21,410 nucleotides of DNA from an uncultured Clostridia bacterium (lineage in GTDB: Bacteria > Bacillota > Clostridia > Oscillospirales > Ruminococcaceae), in assembly GCA_938014855.1 (NCBI GenBank), contig CALLQM010000043.1, positions 1 to 21,410 of the forward strand, read 5' to 3'. The notes beneath the pieces were generated by a model that did no database searches, was not told where the DNA came from, and was given only the letters and a program-made list of their open reading frames with translations. Shown piece by piece: positions 6,004 to 13,687 of this stretch. A program made the position numbers and the translations under genes. Numbering within the stretch: position 1 is the first letter of the stretch; each line of letters starts with the position of its first letter.

Positions 6004-6824
6004 ACGGTCTCTCCTCTTGTCAATTTACAGGCACGAATGGCGTCTTCCAGCGTACCCGTAGAAATTAGAAAACGGTTGTTGTGACAAAAACGCAGGGTCT
6101 CGATTCCTGAAATTGCTTTCAGTTCATCCTCGGTCTTTCCTGCCCACTCAGCAGGAAAGGCATATTTAAGCTCCGGGTTTTCTTTGTCCACGGGGATTCC
6201 CTGCGCGCTGTATCCACCGCGCTGTGACGGATAGACAATAAAATCAGCATCGCTTCCTACAAGCACGTGTTTCCACGGTGCAAAGCGTTTGAGAAAAACG
6301 ATGCCGTCCTTGCTGTCTGCATACGCGGCCTTTACCAATTTTCTAGCACGCTGGATGCCCCAAATCGATTCCAGTTTTTTTCTTAGCAGGGTTTCTGCAA
6401 AAGCCACCGCTTCTTCAAAACAAACATCCGGATCTTCGTCGGAATCCCAGCTGGGGTTAAATGAGCCGATCACATCCGCTATCGCATTTCCACAGCCTGT
6501 ATTATCATCTTTGTCCAGCGGCTGTACAAAATATTCGTCCATCCGCTGTGCTTCTTCTGCGCCAACCAGCTGTTCGCCAAATTTCTGCCAAAGCAAGCCA
6601 AACGCTGCATACGCAACGCCGTTTGGGCGAACTTTTGCATCATGCTGGTGATGATCGAATTCTCCCAATCCGATATCAAACACCAGTCCGTCATACTCTT
6701 TTGGAACCGAAAACACACGGGTGAATTGAATTTTCGGATTCAAGATGCGCAGTAATGCGGACGAAAACACATCGTCTGCATGAAATTTTCCGCCATGCGT
6801 CATGGCAAAGTCTGGTACATTCAT
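6000..6824 (-). CDS. MYG1/UPF0160 family DHH-like metal-dependent hydrolase
   Basis: About 274 residues, the usual size for the MYG1 family. Near the N-terminus is THGGKFHADDVFSSALLR, then VFDIGLGEFDHHQHDAKVR; these His and Asp residues form the metal centre typical of DHH-like phosphoesterases. Later conserved segments are PLDKDDNTG and SIWGIQRARKLVKAAY. Eukaryotic MYG1 is a 3'-5' RNA exonuclease; bacterial members are poorly studied. The start is uncertain: ATG at 6824 is chosen, but an in-frame GTG at 6836 (adding MAYF) is possible and neither has a strong ribosome site. It lies between the SDR gene (57 bases upstream) and the GNAT gene (4-base overlap) in a likely operon. Confidence 0.85.
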   Translation of the reverse strand: MNVPDFAMTHGGKFHADDVFSSALLRILNPKIQFTRVFSVPKEYDGLVFDIGLGEFDHHQHDAKVRPNGVAYAAFGLLWQKFGEQLVGAEEAQRMDEYFVQPLDKDDNTGCGNAIADVIGSFNPSWDSDEDPDVCFEEAVAFAETLLRKKLESIWGIQRARKLVKAAYADSKDGIVFLKRFAPWKHVLVGSDADFIVYPSQRGGYSAQGIPVDKENPELKYAFPAEWAGKTEDELKAISGIETLRFCHNNRFLISTGTLEDAIRACKLTRGETV

Positions 6825-6880
6825 AAAATAAGCCACTCTTTCTTTGCTCTGTAAATCTTTTTCTAGGTTTGCAGGCTCGA

Positions 6881-7633
6881 TTATCCTTCTTTTTTCTTTT
6901 GAAAATGATACGCAATGCGCAGCAGCATCTTATCCGGCACAAGTCGTTCCCCCGCATGCGCCAATTTCATTTGCAGTCCCGGTATAATCACCAATTTTTT
7001 TCGGAACATTTCGCGGATGGCATAAAGCGCCACGTCGCGGCTTTTTAGGCCCTTTAAGCTGAATTTCACGTTTGCGGTCCTGCTGAATTCGGTATCCACG
7101 GGTCCCGGGCAAAGCGCACCGATATAAACCCGGCTTTTGCTTCTGCGCAGTTCCTCATAGACTGCCTGCGTCAGCCGCAGGACATATGCTTTGCTCGCGT
7201 AATATGCAGATAGGAGCGGTCCGGGCAGAAATGCCGCGGATGACGCTACATTCAAAATATAACCAGCATTGCGGCGTTTAAAATCTCGAACGAACAATTT
7301 TGTCAAAATGTGAACGGCCTTGATATTTAAATCAATCATTTCTAATTCCCGCCGCAGATCGGTTTTATCGAATGAACCGAACAGCCCAAATCCTGCGTTA
7401 TTAATTAAAACATTCAGTTCCTGCTTTTTGACTTGTTCATAAAGCGCAAAACAATTTTCCGGTTTGGACAAGTCGGTACAGATGATCTGCACATTTCCCG
7501 TAAGGCTGTTTTTTAATTCTTCCAACCGTTCCTGTCTACGTGCGACAAGGATCAAATCAAACCCCATTTTATTAAAAATAATCGCCATATCACGTCCGAT
7601 TCCGGAGCTTGCACCCGTAATCAGTGCTTTCAT
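6881..7633 (-). CDS. SDR family NAD(P)-dependent oxidoreductase
   Basis: A 250-residue classical short-chain dehydrogenase. The Rossmann motif TGASSGIGRD comes at residues 7-16, ARRQERLEEL supplies the dinucleotide-specific region, NNAGFG is present, the catalytic Ser lies in NVASSAAF, and YYASKAY gives the YxxxK pair. PGPVDTEF follows. The Arg pair in ARRQERL suggests preference for NADP(H). The C-terminus with KLVIIPGLQMKL is typical of the YqjQ/DltE-like subgroup, whose substrates are unknown. The ATG at 7633 is preferred over one at 7672 because GAAGGCGG lies eight to ten bases upstream and the Rossmann fold begins straight after it. It heads the minus-strand group SDR, MYG1, GNAT. Confidence 0.9.
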   Translation of the reverse strand: MKALITGASSGIGRDMAIIFNKMGFDLILVARRQERLEELKNSLTGNVQIICTDLSKPENCFALYEQVKKQELNVLINNAGFGLFGSFDKTDLRRELEMIDLNIKAVHILTKLFVRDFKRRNAGYILNVASSAAFLPGPLLSAYYASKAYVLRLTQAVYEELRRSKSRVYIGALCPGPVDTEFSRTANVKFSLKGLKSRDVALYAIREMFRKKLVIIPGLQMKLAHAGERLVPDKMLLRIAYHFQKKKEG

Positions 7634-7782
7634 CCAACCGCCGCCTTCATATAGATTGTATACGATTATCATACCATAAATTCCCTCAAATTTACACGGA
7701 TTCCAAACAAGGGTGGATTTTCTATTGGAAAAGCGCTATGATGTTGAAAAGATACATAATTAATTTTTCACGGGAGGCTCTT

Positions 7783-8727
7783 ATGAAACTGGTAATTTTG
7801 GAGCCACTGGGTGTGGCAAAAAAAACGCTGCTTAACATGGTGCAAAAAGCCGTAAACGGACGCATGGAGGTTGCCGCGTATGATACCCGAGCAGAAGATG
7901 TGCCGACGCTGATTGAACGGAGCCGCGATGCAGACATCGTGGTGCTGTCAAACTTCGCTTACCGCCGTGAAGTCATGGAGCACTGCCCCAACTTAAAAAT
8001 GGTGTGTGTGGCCTTTACAGGCGTCGATAATGTCGGTTTGGAATACTGAAAAGAACGCGGCATTACCGTTTGCAACTGCGCCGGCTATTCGACTGCCGCC
8101 GTTTCTGATCTCGTATTTGCAATGGTGCTTGCGTTAGCACGCCGGATTATTTCCTGCAACGAAGCGGTACGTAGCGGAAATACCAAAGAAGGACTTGTAG
8201 GATTTGAATTGGAAGGAAAAAAATTCGGCGTGATCGGAACCGGTGCAATCGGACTGCGTACGGCAAAAATCGCTCAGGCATTCGGATGCGAAGTCTATGC
8301 TTACAGCCGAACCAAAAAAGAAATCCCCGGAATTACTTATGTCGAACTGGACACACTTCTTTCCACATGTGACATCGTTTCCCTGCATGTGCCGCATACC
8401 AGCGATACCGAAGGACTCATCAATGCGGAAAAACTGGCTTTGATGAAACCTTCCGCCATCTTAATCAATACGGCAAGAGGTCCGATTGTGGACAGCGCCG
8501 CACTTTCCAACGCCTTAAAAACAGGAAAACTTGCCGGTGCGGGTGTGGATGTATTCGAAATGGAACCACCGATTCCTATGGATCATCCCTTGATGTTTGC
8601 GCCAAATCTAATCGCATCGCCCCATGTTGGATTTGCAACACAGCAGGCAATGAAAAAACGCGCCGCTATTGTTTGCAGCAATCTTGCAGGATGGCTGGAC
8701 GGCAAACCACAAAACGTGATCGTATAA
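7783..8727 (+). pseudogene. D-2-hydroxyacid dehydrogenase gene interrupted by an in-frame TGA
   Basis: The frame from ATG 7783 (GGGAGG upstream at 7772-7777) to TAA at 8725-8727 has 314 codons, the normal length for this family, but codon 89 (8047-8049) is TGA. Before it are 88 residues ending FTGVDNVGLEY; after it the frame continues without shift as KERGITVCNCAGYSTAAVSDL. The nucleotide-binding motif GVIGTGAIG, the catalytic Arg of NTARGPIVD, the Glu in GVDVFEMEPP and the His in SPHVGFAT are intact. Homologues usually have Ala or Cys at the TGA position, so a TGC/TGT to TGA change fits. Possibilities are a recent nonsense mutation, a sequencing error, or recoding; I see no convincing SECIS hairpin. 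The downstream part could only be made separately from an internal start such as ATG 8122, lacking the N-terminus. Confidence 0.85.
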
Positions 8728-8728
8728 C

Positions 8729-8764
8729 AAAACAGGTTCTTCGCAAAAGCGAAGAACCTGTTTT
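8729..8764 (+). terminator. Bidirectional intrinsic terminator
   Basis: A 16-bp perfect stem (AAAACAGGTTCTTCGC at 8729-8744, complement at 8749-8764) has an AAAA loop. The stem ends in A/T runs on both strands, so it can stop transcription from the dehydrogenase gene and from the convergent small gene at 8787. Confidence 0.9.
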
Positions 8765-8786
8765 GTTTGCGCGGGTGTGTCAAGGC

Positions 8787-9011
8787 TTATTTCTGCCACT
8801 CAACGGTATAAGTAAATTTATACTCTTTTTGCAATTCTTTGACCTTGTCCTCATTGTCCTCAATGAACGTTTCCGTATAAACGGTTTTGCCCTGCTTTTT
8901 GTAATCATCCAAAATTGCAGTCAGCTTTTCCCAGCACTCCTCGTGTCTCGGCTCCTCTTCTTCTTTGAGATCAATGATAAATTCCCGATGTTTGGGTATT
9001 CTTGCTTTCAT
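8787..9011 (-). CDS. Small acidic hypothetical protein (74 aa)
   Basis: I do not recognise this protein. It is soluble and charged: residues about 8-20 carry IIDLKEEEEPRHEE, and the rest alternates acidic and basic residues with no membrane segment or signal peptide. It looks like a single small alpha/beta domain. The ATG at 9011 has AAAGGA about eight bases upstream, and an earlier ATG at 9044 has no such site. It is a single gene, flanked by the bidirectional terminator at 8729-8764 and by the YwaF-like gene's terminator upstream. Confidence 0.65.
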   Translation of the reverse strand: MKARIPKHREFIIDLKEEEEPRHEECWEKLTAILDDYKKQGKTVYTETFIEDNEDKVKELQKEYKFTYTVEWQK

Positions 9012-9094
9012 AATTTCACATTCCTTTAAAAAAATAGCGCTCATGCGCGTACAGGCTTATTTTATCCAAACATCGGCGTTCGGTCAAGTCTTTT

Positions 9095-9132
9095 TATTTG
9101 GAAAAGATACAGCCGCCGAATCGGCGGCTGTA
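9095..9132 (-). terminator. Intrinsic terminator after the YwaF-like gene, probably bidirectional
   Basis: TACAGCCGCC (9108-9117) and GGCGGCTGTA (9123-9132) form a 10-bp stem with a 5-base loop (GAATC). On the minus strand it is followed by TCTTTTCC, and on the plus strand by ACGTTTTTT. Confidence 0.8.
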
Positions 9133-9139
9133 ACGTTTT

Positions 9140-9985
9140 TTAGCTGTGCAGACGAACTCGAGCCGCCTGCGCAATTTTCCGTACATAACCAATCAAAGCA
9201 GATTGATTTGGGGCAGGCGTTTGTGGTGTGGACGACGAAGCCGATGCTTTTTTCAGCTGACTGCGCAGTTTCCGAACAGCCGGCCACGGCAGGTAAAAGA
9301 CCGCCCATACCAGCCAAACAAAACACATGACAGCCGGCAGATATAACGTTCCCGCGGTGCGTTCGATCACTTCCAGTAAGGAATCCGGTGATGAACCACG
9401 TAAAAACAGATAATTACTGTTTAGAATAAAATTGGTTAGACTATCAAACACAGCCAATAAGAGCAGGGATAAAAAGCATTTTGGAAGCTGGCGATAGTCG
9501 GGACGGAAACCGTCGGCGAGCAAAAGCACCGGAATTAAGAACAAGACCGAATGCGCAAGAATAAACTGCAAATACATTAGATTCCACATTGGAAAATCGG
9601 TAACACCCGGCGTTAACAGTGCGCTGAGTGCGCCGGGAAGACCAAGGCAATAGCACAATTCCATTAAAAGCGGTTTTTTTGTATAAATTGCCGCCAATTC
9701 CACAAACAGCATGGCACCGCAGAGATGCAGGGGGAGCATATAGCTGATATCAAATTTACCGACAAATATAAGCCAAAGATTTCGAACCAATTCGGAACCC
9801 ACTGCAATCCAGATACAGCTTTTCAGCACGATTGTTTTTGTTTCAGGTTTTTGTCTGCGGAACCAAATCGTCACAGCCGCACAGATGAGAGCTACAGCGG
9901 ATAACCAAAGTAAATGTGTCCTGCTGAAGACAGGAGTCCAAAGTTCCTGCGGAGCTTCTCCTTCCAGCGCGAAAAACCAGTCCAT
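9140..9985 (-). CDS. YwaF/TIGR02206 family integral membrane protein
   Basis: A 281-residue polytopic protein with about six to seven membrane helices. The hallmark LPLHLCGAML segment is near residues 84-93, preceded by VRNLWLIFVG and followed by CYCLGLPGALSALLTPG, matching the YwaF family of Firmicutes. The C-terminal 40 residues are cytoplasmic, with a Ser/Pro-rich stretch (KKASASSSTPQTPAPNQ) and a basic tail. The function of the family is unknown. The ATG at 9985 has a very strong AAAGGAGGAG seven bases upstream. It is a monocistronic unit with its own terminator. Confidence 0.87.
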   Translation of the reverse strand: MDWFFALEGEAPQELWTPVFSRTHLLWLSAVALICAAVTIWFRRQKPETKTIVLKSCIWIAVGSELVRNLWLIFVGKFDISYMLPLHLCGAMLFVELAAIYTKKPLLMELCYCLGLPGALSALLTPGVTDFPMWNLMYLQFILAHSVLFLIPVLLLADGFRPDYRQLPKCFLSLLLLAVFDSLTNFILNSNYLFLRGSSPDSLLEVIERTAGTLYLPAVMCFVWLVWAVFYLPWPAVRKLRSQLKKASASSSTPQTPAPNQSALIGYVRKIAQAARVRLHS

Positions 9986-10177
9986 TTTTCTCCTCCTTTA
10001 AATTAGAAGATTGATTGTATACGAATAGTATTGGCAAAAAATTCAGTTCGTAATAGATATTTGTATGATTTTTGCTTTTTTCGATATTCTATATACAAAA
10101 TGTACTTGTCTTTTTCAAACGATTTCAATAAAAAGGTTCTGAATGATCACATTTATTCTAGTAATACAGTAAGAATG

Positions 10178-10186
10178 TGGTATAAT
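10178..10186 (+). promoter_or_regulatory. Extended -10 promoter of the uridine-kinase-like gene
   Basis: TGGTATAAT is a perfect extended -10 element (TGnTATAAT), with no good -35 hexamer at the right distance. Transcription would begin near 10193, about 31 bases ahead of the GTG start. The rest of the 238-base gap from 9986 shows only AT-rich sequence. Confidence 0.65.
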
Positions 10187-10223
10187 CTAAATTACAAAGT
10201 TTGGTAAATCAGGGGGATTCTTA

Positions 10224-11147
10224 GTGAAATACTATAAAACCGACAGTATCAACCAAAGTGTCCGCCGTGATGCGGCACAATTCGTTTCAAAATCAGAAGA
10301 AGTTTACCGCAGACAGATTGTGGCGGTTGCCGAACAGCTTGCAGAAAATCGATCCAGACATCCGATTATTTTGATTTCCGGCCCTTCCGGTTCCGGAAAA
10401 ACCACCACTGCCCTGCTGATTGAGCAGTTATTGGATAATTGGGGGTTCCAAACCCACACGATATCGATGGATAACTATTTCCTGCCTTACGATATGGGTC
10501 AAATGCCGTTGGATGAAAACGGTAACATTGATTTAGAATCGCCCAAACGGCTGGATGCTTCTCTTTTACAGCAACATCTTTCTCAGCTTATCAATTATGA
10601 ACCGGTAGAGGTTCCGATTTTTGATTTTACGTCCCAAACCAGAACAGGTACCATCCCCTTGCACCGCAAAAAGGATGAACTCATCATTCTGGAGGGAATC
10701 CATGCGCTCAACCCCGCTGTGACCGGTCAGGCAGAAGAAATTGCAACCGGGATTTATGTCAGTGTGCGCACACGTGCAGAAAATCATACCGGAACATTAC
10801 TGCATCCGTCAAAAATTCGGCTTACACGGCGGCTCATCCGCAATAAGCTGTTCCGCGGCCGCGAGTTTCATGATACGCTGGCCAATTTCCGTAGCGTTTC
10901 GCGCGGTGAAAATTTATTTATTATGCCCTATAAATATCGTGCAAAATACGATATTGATACCTTTTTTCCGTGTGAACTATCCATATATAAGCCCGTTTTA
11001 CTTCCGGAATTGGAGAAAGTATCGAGTGACAGTGTTGAGTTTGCAGAAATTCGAGCATTTTTGGAAGCAGTTAACCCAATTGATGCACAACTAGTTCCGT
11101 CCGATTCGCTGATTCGTGAATTTATTGGCGGCGGCACATTTAATTAG
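10224..11147 (+). CDS. Uridine kinase-like P-loop phosphotransferase
   Basis: A 307-residue protein of the phosphoribulokinase/uridine kinase P-loop family. The Walker A motif GPSGSGKTT is at about residues 53-61. SMDNYFLPYD, the conserved acceptor-binding region, follows near 85, and the Walker B-like LIILEGIHALNP comes near 155. RLTRRLIRNKLFRGREF is a lid-like segment. The N-terminal 45 residues are an extra extension before the kinase core. Relatives in Clostridia are annotated as nucleoside kinases, sometimes fused to TGS-type N-termini; this one has no such fusion, so uridine is a guess. It starts with GTG at 10224, with AGGGGGA six bases upstream. No terminator follows; the next promoter is at 11226. 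Confidence 0.87.
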   Translation: MKYYKTDSINQSVRRDAAQFVSKSEEVYRRQIVAVAEQLAENRSRHPIILISGPSGSGKTTTALLIEQLLDNWGFQTHTISMDNYFLPYDMGQMPLDENGNIDLESPKRLDASLLQQHLSQLINYEPVEVPIFDFTSQTRTGTIPLHRKKDELIILEGIHALNPAVTGQAEEIATGIYVSVRTRAENHTGTLLHPSKIRLTRRLIRNKLFRGREFHDTLANFRSVSRGENLFIMPYKYRAKYDIDTFFPCELSIYKPVLLPELEKVSSDSVEFAEIRAFLEAVNPIDAQLVPSDSLIREFIGGGTFN

Positions 11148-11225
11148 CAGTTTCGAACATAACATTTTTCGACATTATAATACGAAGTTTTAATTTCTTA
11201 TTTTTGCGAAAACCACTAGATGAAG

Positions 11226-11254
11226 TTGACAGATTGCATAGTTTATGGTATATT
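11226..11254 (+). promoter_or_regulatory. Promoter of the mgtC-like gene
   Basis: TTGACA (11226-11231) is followed after 17 bases by TATATT (11249-11254), with TGG just ahead of the -10. The predicted start is near 11261, leaving a leader of about 125 bases before the MgtC ATG. Confidence 0.82.
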
Positions 11255-11333
11255 ATTTTTAAAATTATATTTGTCTTTCATAAAAAGTTGAAGGTTTCGT
11301 AAAATTAAGTCCTTTTCCTGAAACAAATTTTAC

Positions 11334-11358
11334 AGCCGCCTTTTGGCGGCTATTTTTC
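11334..11358 (+). terminator. Leader hairpin with U-tract upstream of mgtC-like gene (candidate attenuator)
   Basis: AGCCGCC (11334-11340) and GGCGGCT (11345-11351) make a 7-bp GC-rich stem with TTTT loop, followed by ATTTTTC. It lies downstream of the promoter at 11226 and upstream of the AGGAGGGG ribosome site, so it would terminate the gene's own leader. Just ahead, GTAAAATT (11299-11306) can pair with AATTTTAC (11326-11333). Confidence 0.6.
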
Positions 11359-11384
11359 ATTTTACAAAGACAGGAGGGGTCTAG

Positions 11385-12095
11385 ATGAATTTAAATTATT
11401 TAGGAATTGACAGCTATCCACTTTTGGCTCATATAAATATAGTTTCTGTTTCATTACGGCTCCTGCTATCGATTGTATTAGGAGGAATTCTTGGGATCGA
11501 GCGCGGTCGAAAACGGCGTCCTGCCGGATTTCGAACCTACGTGGTGGTTTGCATTGGGTCCACACTAGCAATGCTTACCAATCAGTATCTCTATGAATAC
11601 CTCAATGCACCCGATCCAAGCAGGATTGCCGCACAGGTCGTAAGCGGGATCGGTTTTCTCGGCGCCGGCACCATCATGGTCACCGGACACAGCCAAGTCA
11701 AGGGGCTTACCACAGCCGCCGGGCTATGGGGTGCCGCCGCGCTGGGACTTGCTATTGGATGCGGATTCTATACCGGTGCAGTTTTGGGCTGTTTGTGTCT
11801 TTTTATCGCAATGCAGGTTCTGCATACAATTGATACTTATTTAATGCGAAATGCGAAATGCATGCTTGTATATGTGGAATTTAAAGATATTAAATGCATC
11901 AGCCGGTTTTTAGGATACTTAAGAGCAAATCAAATTAACGCTTGTGAAATGGAAATGAATCGTGTAAAAGGACAAAAAGACAGTTCGGTTTCAATTATCA
12001 CCAATCTTCAGCTTCCCAAAAAGAAAGAACATATCGTCATCATCGAAAAACTCAGCGACATCGATGGCGTTACATATATTGAAGAAATCTCTTAA
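11385..12095 (+). CDS. MgtC/SapB family membrane protein
   Basis: A 236-residue protein with the MgtC family membrane domain (about residues 1-145) and a C-terminal ACT-like cytoplasmic domain (about 150-236). Signatures are LGGILGIERGRKRRPAGFRT near residues 32-51, GIGFLGAGTIM near 87, and QVKGLTTAAGLWGAAALGLA near 102. Proteobacterial MgtC modulates the F-type ATPase and helps growth in low magnesium and in phagocytes; most Firmicute members have unknown roles. The ATG at 11385 has AGGAGGGG seven bases upstream. A promoter and a terminator-like hairpin precede it, so it may be controlled by attenuation. Confidence 0.92.
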   Translation: MNLNYLGIDSYPLLAHINIVSVSLRLLLSIVLGGILGIERGRKRRPAGFRTYVVVCIGSTLAMLTNQYLYEYLNAPDPSRIAAQVVSGIGFLGAGTIMVTGHSQVKGLTTAAGLWGAAALGLAIGCGFYTGAVLGCLCLFIAMQVLHTIDTYLMRNAKCMLVYVEFKDIKCISRFLGYLRANQINACEMEMNRVKGQKDSSVSIITNLQLPKKKEHIVIIEKLSDIDGVTYIEEIS

Positions 12096-12116
12096 TTACT
12101 ACGGTTTGCGGCTAAA

Positions 12117-12151
12117 GAAGAACGGGACAGGTTTTACCTGTCCCGTTCTTC
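12117..12151 (+). terminator. Intrinsic terminator between converging genes
   Basis: A 16-bp perfect stem (GAAGAACGGGACAGGT at 12117-12132, complement at 12136-12151) has a TTT loop. The stem ends are A/T-rich on both strands, but a long U-run is missing on the plus side (TTGTGTAAATTT). It separates the mgtC-like gene from the convergent HD-domain gene. Confidence 0.75.
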
Positions 12152-12161
12152 TTGTGTAAAT

Positions 12162-12734
12162 TTATGGTTTGATGTCTGCCAAAGAATCGATTTGATTGCG
12201 CAAATCTGATAACATACCAAGAAAAGCGGTTTTAACCGTTTGAAAATCCACCTGTTCTAAATTCGGACTGCTTATAATCTGCGGCGGATTACAGCCGAGC
12301 GGTTCCGGCATCAGCCGCTCAAATTCATACCACAGCATATCGTCATCCACAGACTTGACTTGTTCGAGTTCCTCATGTGTCAAATCGCCGATGCCGAACG
12401 TCTCAAAGATTTTATCCTGAAGCACCTGTTCAAACTCCAAATAAGTGGGGATATTTCGCTTGACCGGACGTGTTACATCCGAAAGATACGCCTCACTTGC
12501 ATCATGCAACAGACATGCAAACTGAACACGGCGGCTCATTCCTCTTGCCTGCGCTTCCTTCGCGCAGTTGACAGAATGCTGTGCCACCGAATAAAAATGA
12601 CGGCAATGGCCGTTTGCTCGGCAAAGGTGTGAGAGTGCATGGGCGATGTCATCCGCGTGGATCTGTCCTGTCTGCGGAGAAAACGGCGTAAAGTGCACGC
12701 CAGAAGCGGTCGTAATAAAATCTTCTTTTCCCAT
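12162..12734 (-). CDS. HD domain phosphohydrolase (YfbR-like)
   Basis: A 190-residue HD-superfamily hydrolase. Metal-binding residues appear as HCRHFYSVAQHSV (residues 43-55), then LLHDASEAYLSDVTRPVK (the HD pair, residues about 75-92), then SVDDDMLWYE near 130. The pattern is close to YfbR-type 5'-deoxynucleotidases and related HD phosphohydrolases, but the substrate is not proved by sequence. The ATG at 12734 has AAAGGATGGAG upstream. It lies 66 bases after the nitroreductase gene on the same strand and may be cotranscribed with it; the shared terminator at 12117-12151 follows. Confidence 0.87.
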   Translation of the reverse strand: MGKEDFITTASGVHFTPFSPQTGQIHADDIAHALSHLCRANGHCRHFYSVAQHSVNCAKEAQARGMSRRVQFACLLHDASEAYLSDVTRPVKRNIPTYLEFEQVLQDKIFETFGIGDLTHEELEQVKSVDDDMLWYEFERLMPEPLGCNPPQIISSPNLEQVDFQTVKTAFLGMLSDLRNQIDSLADIKP

Positions 12735-12800
12735 ACTCCATCCTTTCCATTGCCTGTTTGCCTCTGGTGAAATTGCTTTTCTGAATTTTCTTTATTCTAT

Positions 12801-13529
12801 TCACATTCGCAGCATATAATGCCCATCAATTTCACCAAATTGACAGTCGGAACGGGAGCCGATTTCAAAATGCAGCATCGCAATGCCCATATCAACCCTC
12901 TGTATTCCGTTTGGGTCGGACACCTGCGGGAATACCGTTCGTCCGCGATACAAAAAATGAACCGGCTGGCGATTCAATGCAGACGGCGCCTTTTGGACGG
13001 CGCGCATCCCCTTGAGAAAATCAACGGTCATATCTTCCGCGGTATACAGTTCATCAATCGGTTTTTTTGCATGATGCACCGCAAGACGAACCATGTGTTC
13101 TTTCACGGTTTTTTGTTTGGGGACTTCCCCCACTAAAATGATGCATACCAATTCTTCATCCGGCAAAAGCCCGATTTTTTCTTCGCAGATTTCCTTATGA
13201 AACGTTCCGCCGACCCAACAGGTTCCCAGTCCGAGCAAGGTCGCATCCAGCACCAAACGTTCCCCCCAATAGCCTGCTTTCTCATTGAGGTTGAGTTCTC
13301 TTTGTTTTCCTGCCATTGCAAAAAAGTGCCGCACACCGGAAAACAATCCGTAACCTGCGCTGATGCCTTTCATCACATCTTGGTCGTTCTCCACAAGCCG
13401 CATATGCAGGCCGCTTTGCTGATTATATATTTCCATGCGTTCCCGCAATTGATCGGCATGTTCCAGCGGCTTTGGCAAAAACGCACGCCGCGAGCATCGT
13501 TCGTTGATTGCTTTTTGATAATCAGTCAT
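12801..13529 (-). CDS. Nitroreductase-like FMN protein (TM1586 type)
   Basis: A 242-residue protein of the nitroreductase fold, with the long single-chain form in which two half-domains are fused, as in the TM1586-type family. The N-terminus has the INERCSRRAFLPKPL segment typical of FMN-phosphate binding. In the middle is a WGERLVLDATLLGLGTCWVGGTF helix and loop, and near the C-terminus is APSALNRQPVHF. Members reduce flavins or quinones, and the substrate is unknown. The ATG at 13529 has AAGGAG seven bases upstream. It is followed by the HD-domain gene and preceded by the end of the glycerol cluster. Confidence 0.87.
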   Translation of the reverse strand: MTDYQKAINERCSRRAFLPKPLEHADQLRERMEIYNQQSGLHMRLVENDQDVMKGISAGYGLFSGVRHFFAMAGKQRELNLNEKAGYWGERLVLDATLLGLGTCWVGGTFHKEICEEKIGLLPDEELVCIILVGEVPKQKTVKEHMVRLAVHHAKKPIDELYTAEDMTVDFLKGMRAVQKAPSALNRQPVHFLYRGRTVFPQVSDPNGIQRVDMGIAMLHFEIGSRSDCQFGEIDGHYMLRM

Positions 13530-13553
13530 TGCAAACTCCTTATCTTGCTAGGA

Positions 13554-13679
13554 TCACAGACAGTCTGACGACTGTTTGCCGAAAACAATCCAAATCAATT
13601 TCCAAATCTTATCGGAAGTCTTTGGCAGGATATTAGGATTCCCTCCCAGCAAGATAATATCCGCGGCATTGGTGTTTGC
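13554..13679 (-). pseudogene. Possible remnant of a peptidase S51-like gene
   Basis: Between glpK and the nitroreductase gene the minus strand is open for 41 codons without a start codon. It reads ANTNAADIILLGGNPNILPK and then KTSDKIWKLIW. The ADIILLGGNP stretch resembles the Gly-rich strand-turn of class I glutamine amidotransferase-like peptidases (S51, dipeptidase E-like). A full gene would have a couple of hundred residues. The match is short and by eye; it may be a decayed fragment or chance. Confidence 0.25.
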
Positions 13680-13687
13680 TCATTTAA

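Noticed and set aside
8047..8090. SECIS element for selenocysteine at the TGA
   Set aside because: Only a 4-bp GC pairing (CGGC with GCCG) could be found by eye in the downstream 40 bases, too weak to support recoding.
9108..11351. AGCCGCC/GGCGGCT hairpins at 9108-9132 and 11334-11351 as copies of a repeat element
   Set aside because: The similarity is confined to the GC-rich stem cores; flanks differ, and each fits as a separate terminator.
11261..11384. Leader ORF in the mgtC-like leader
   Set aside because: There is no ATG or GTG with a ribosome site; the only TTG-started frame stops after a few codons.
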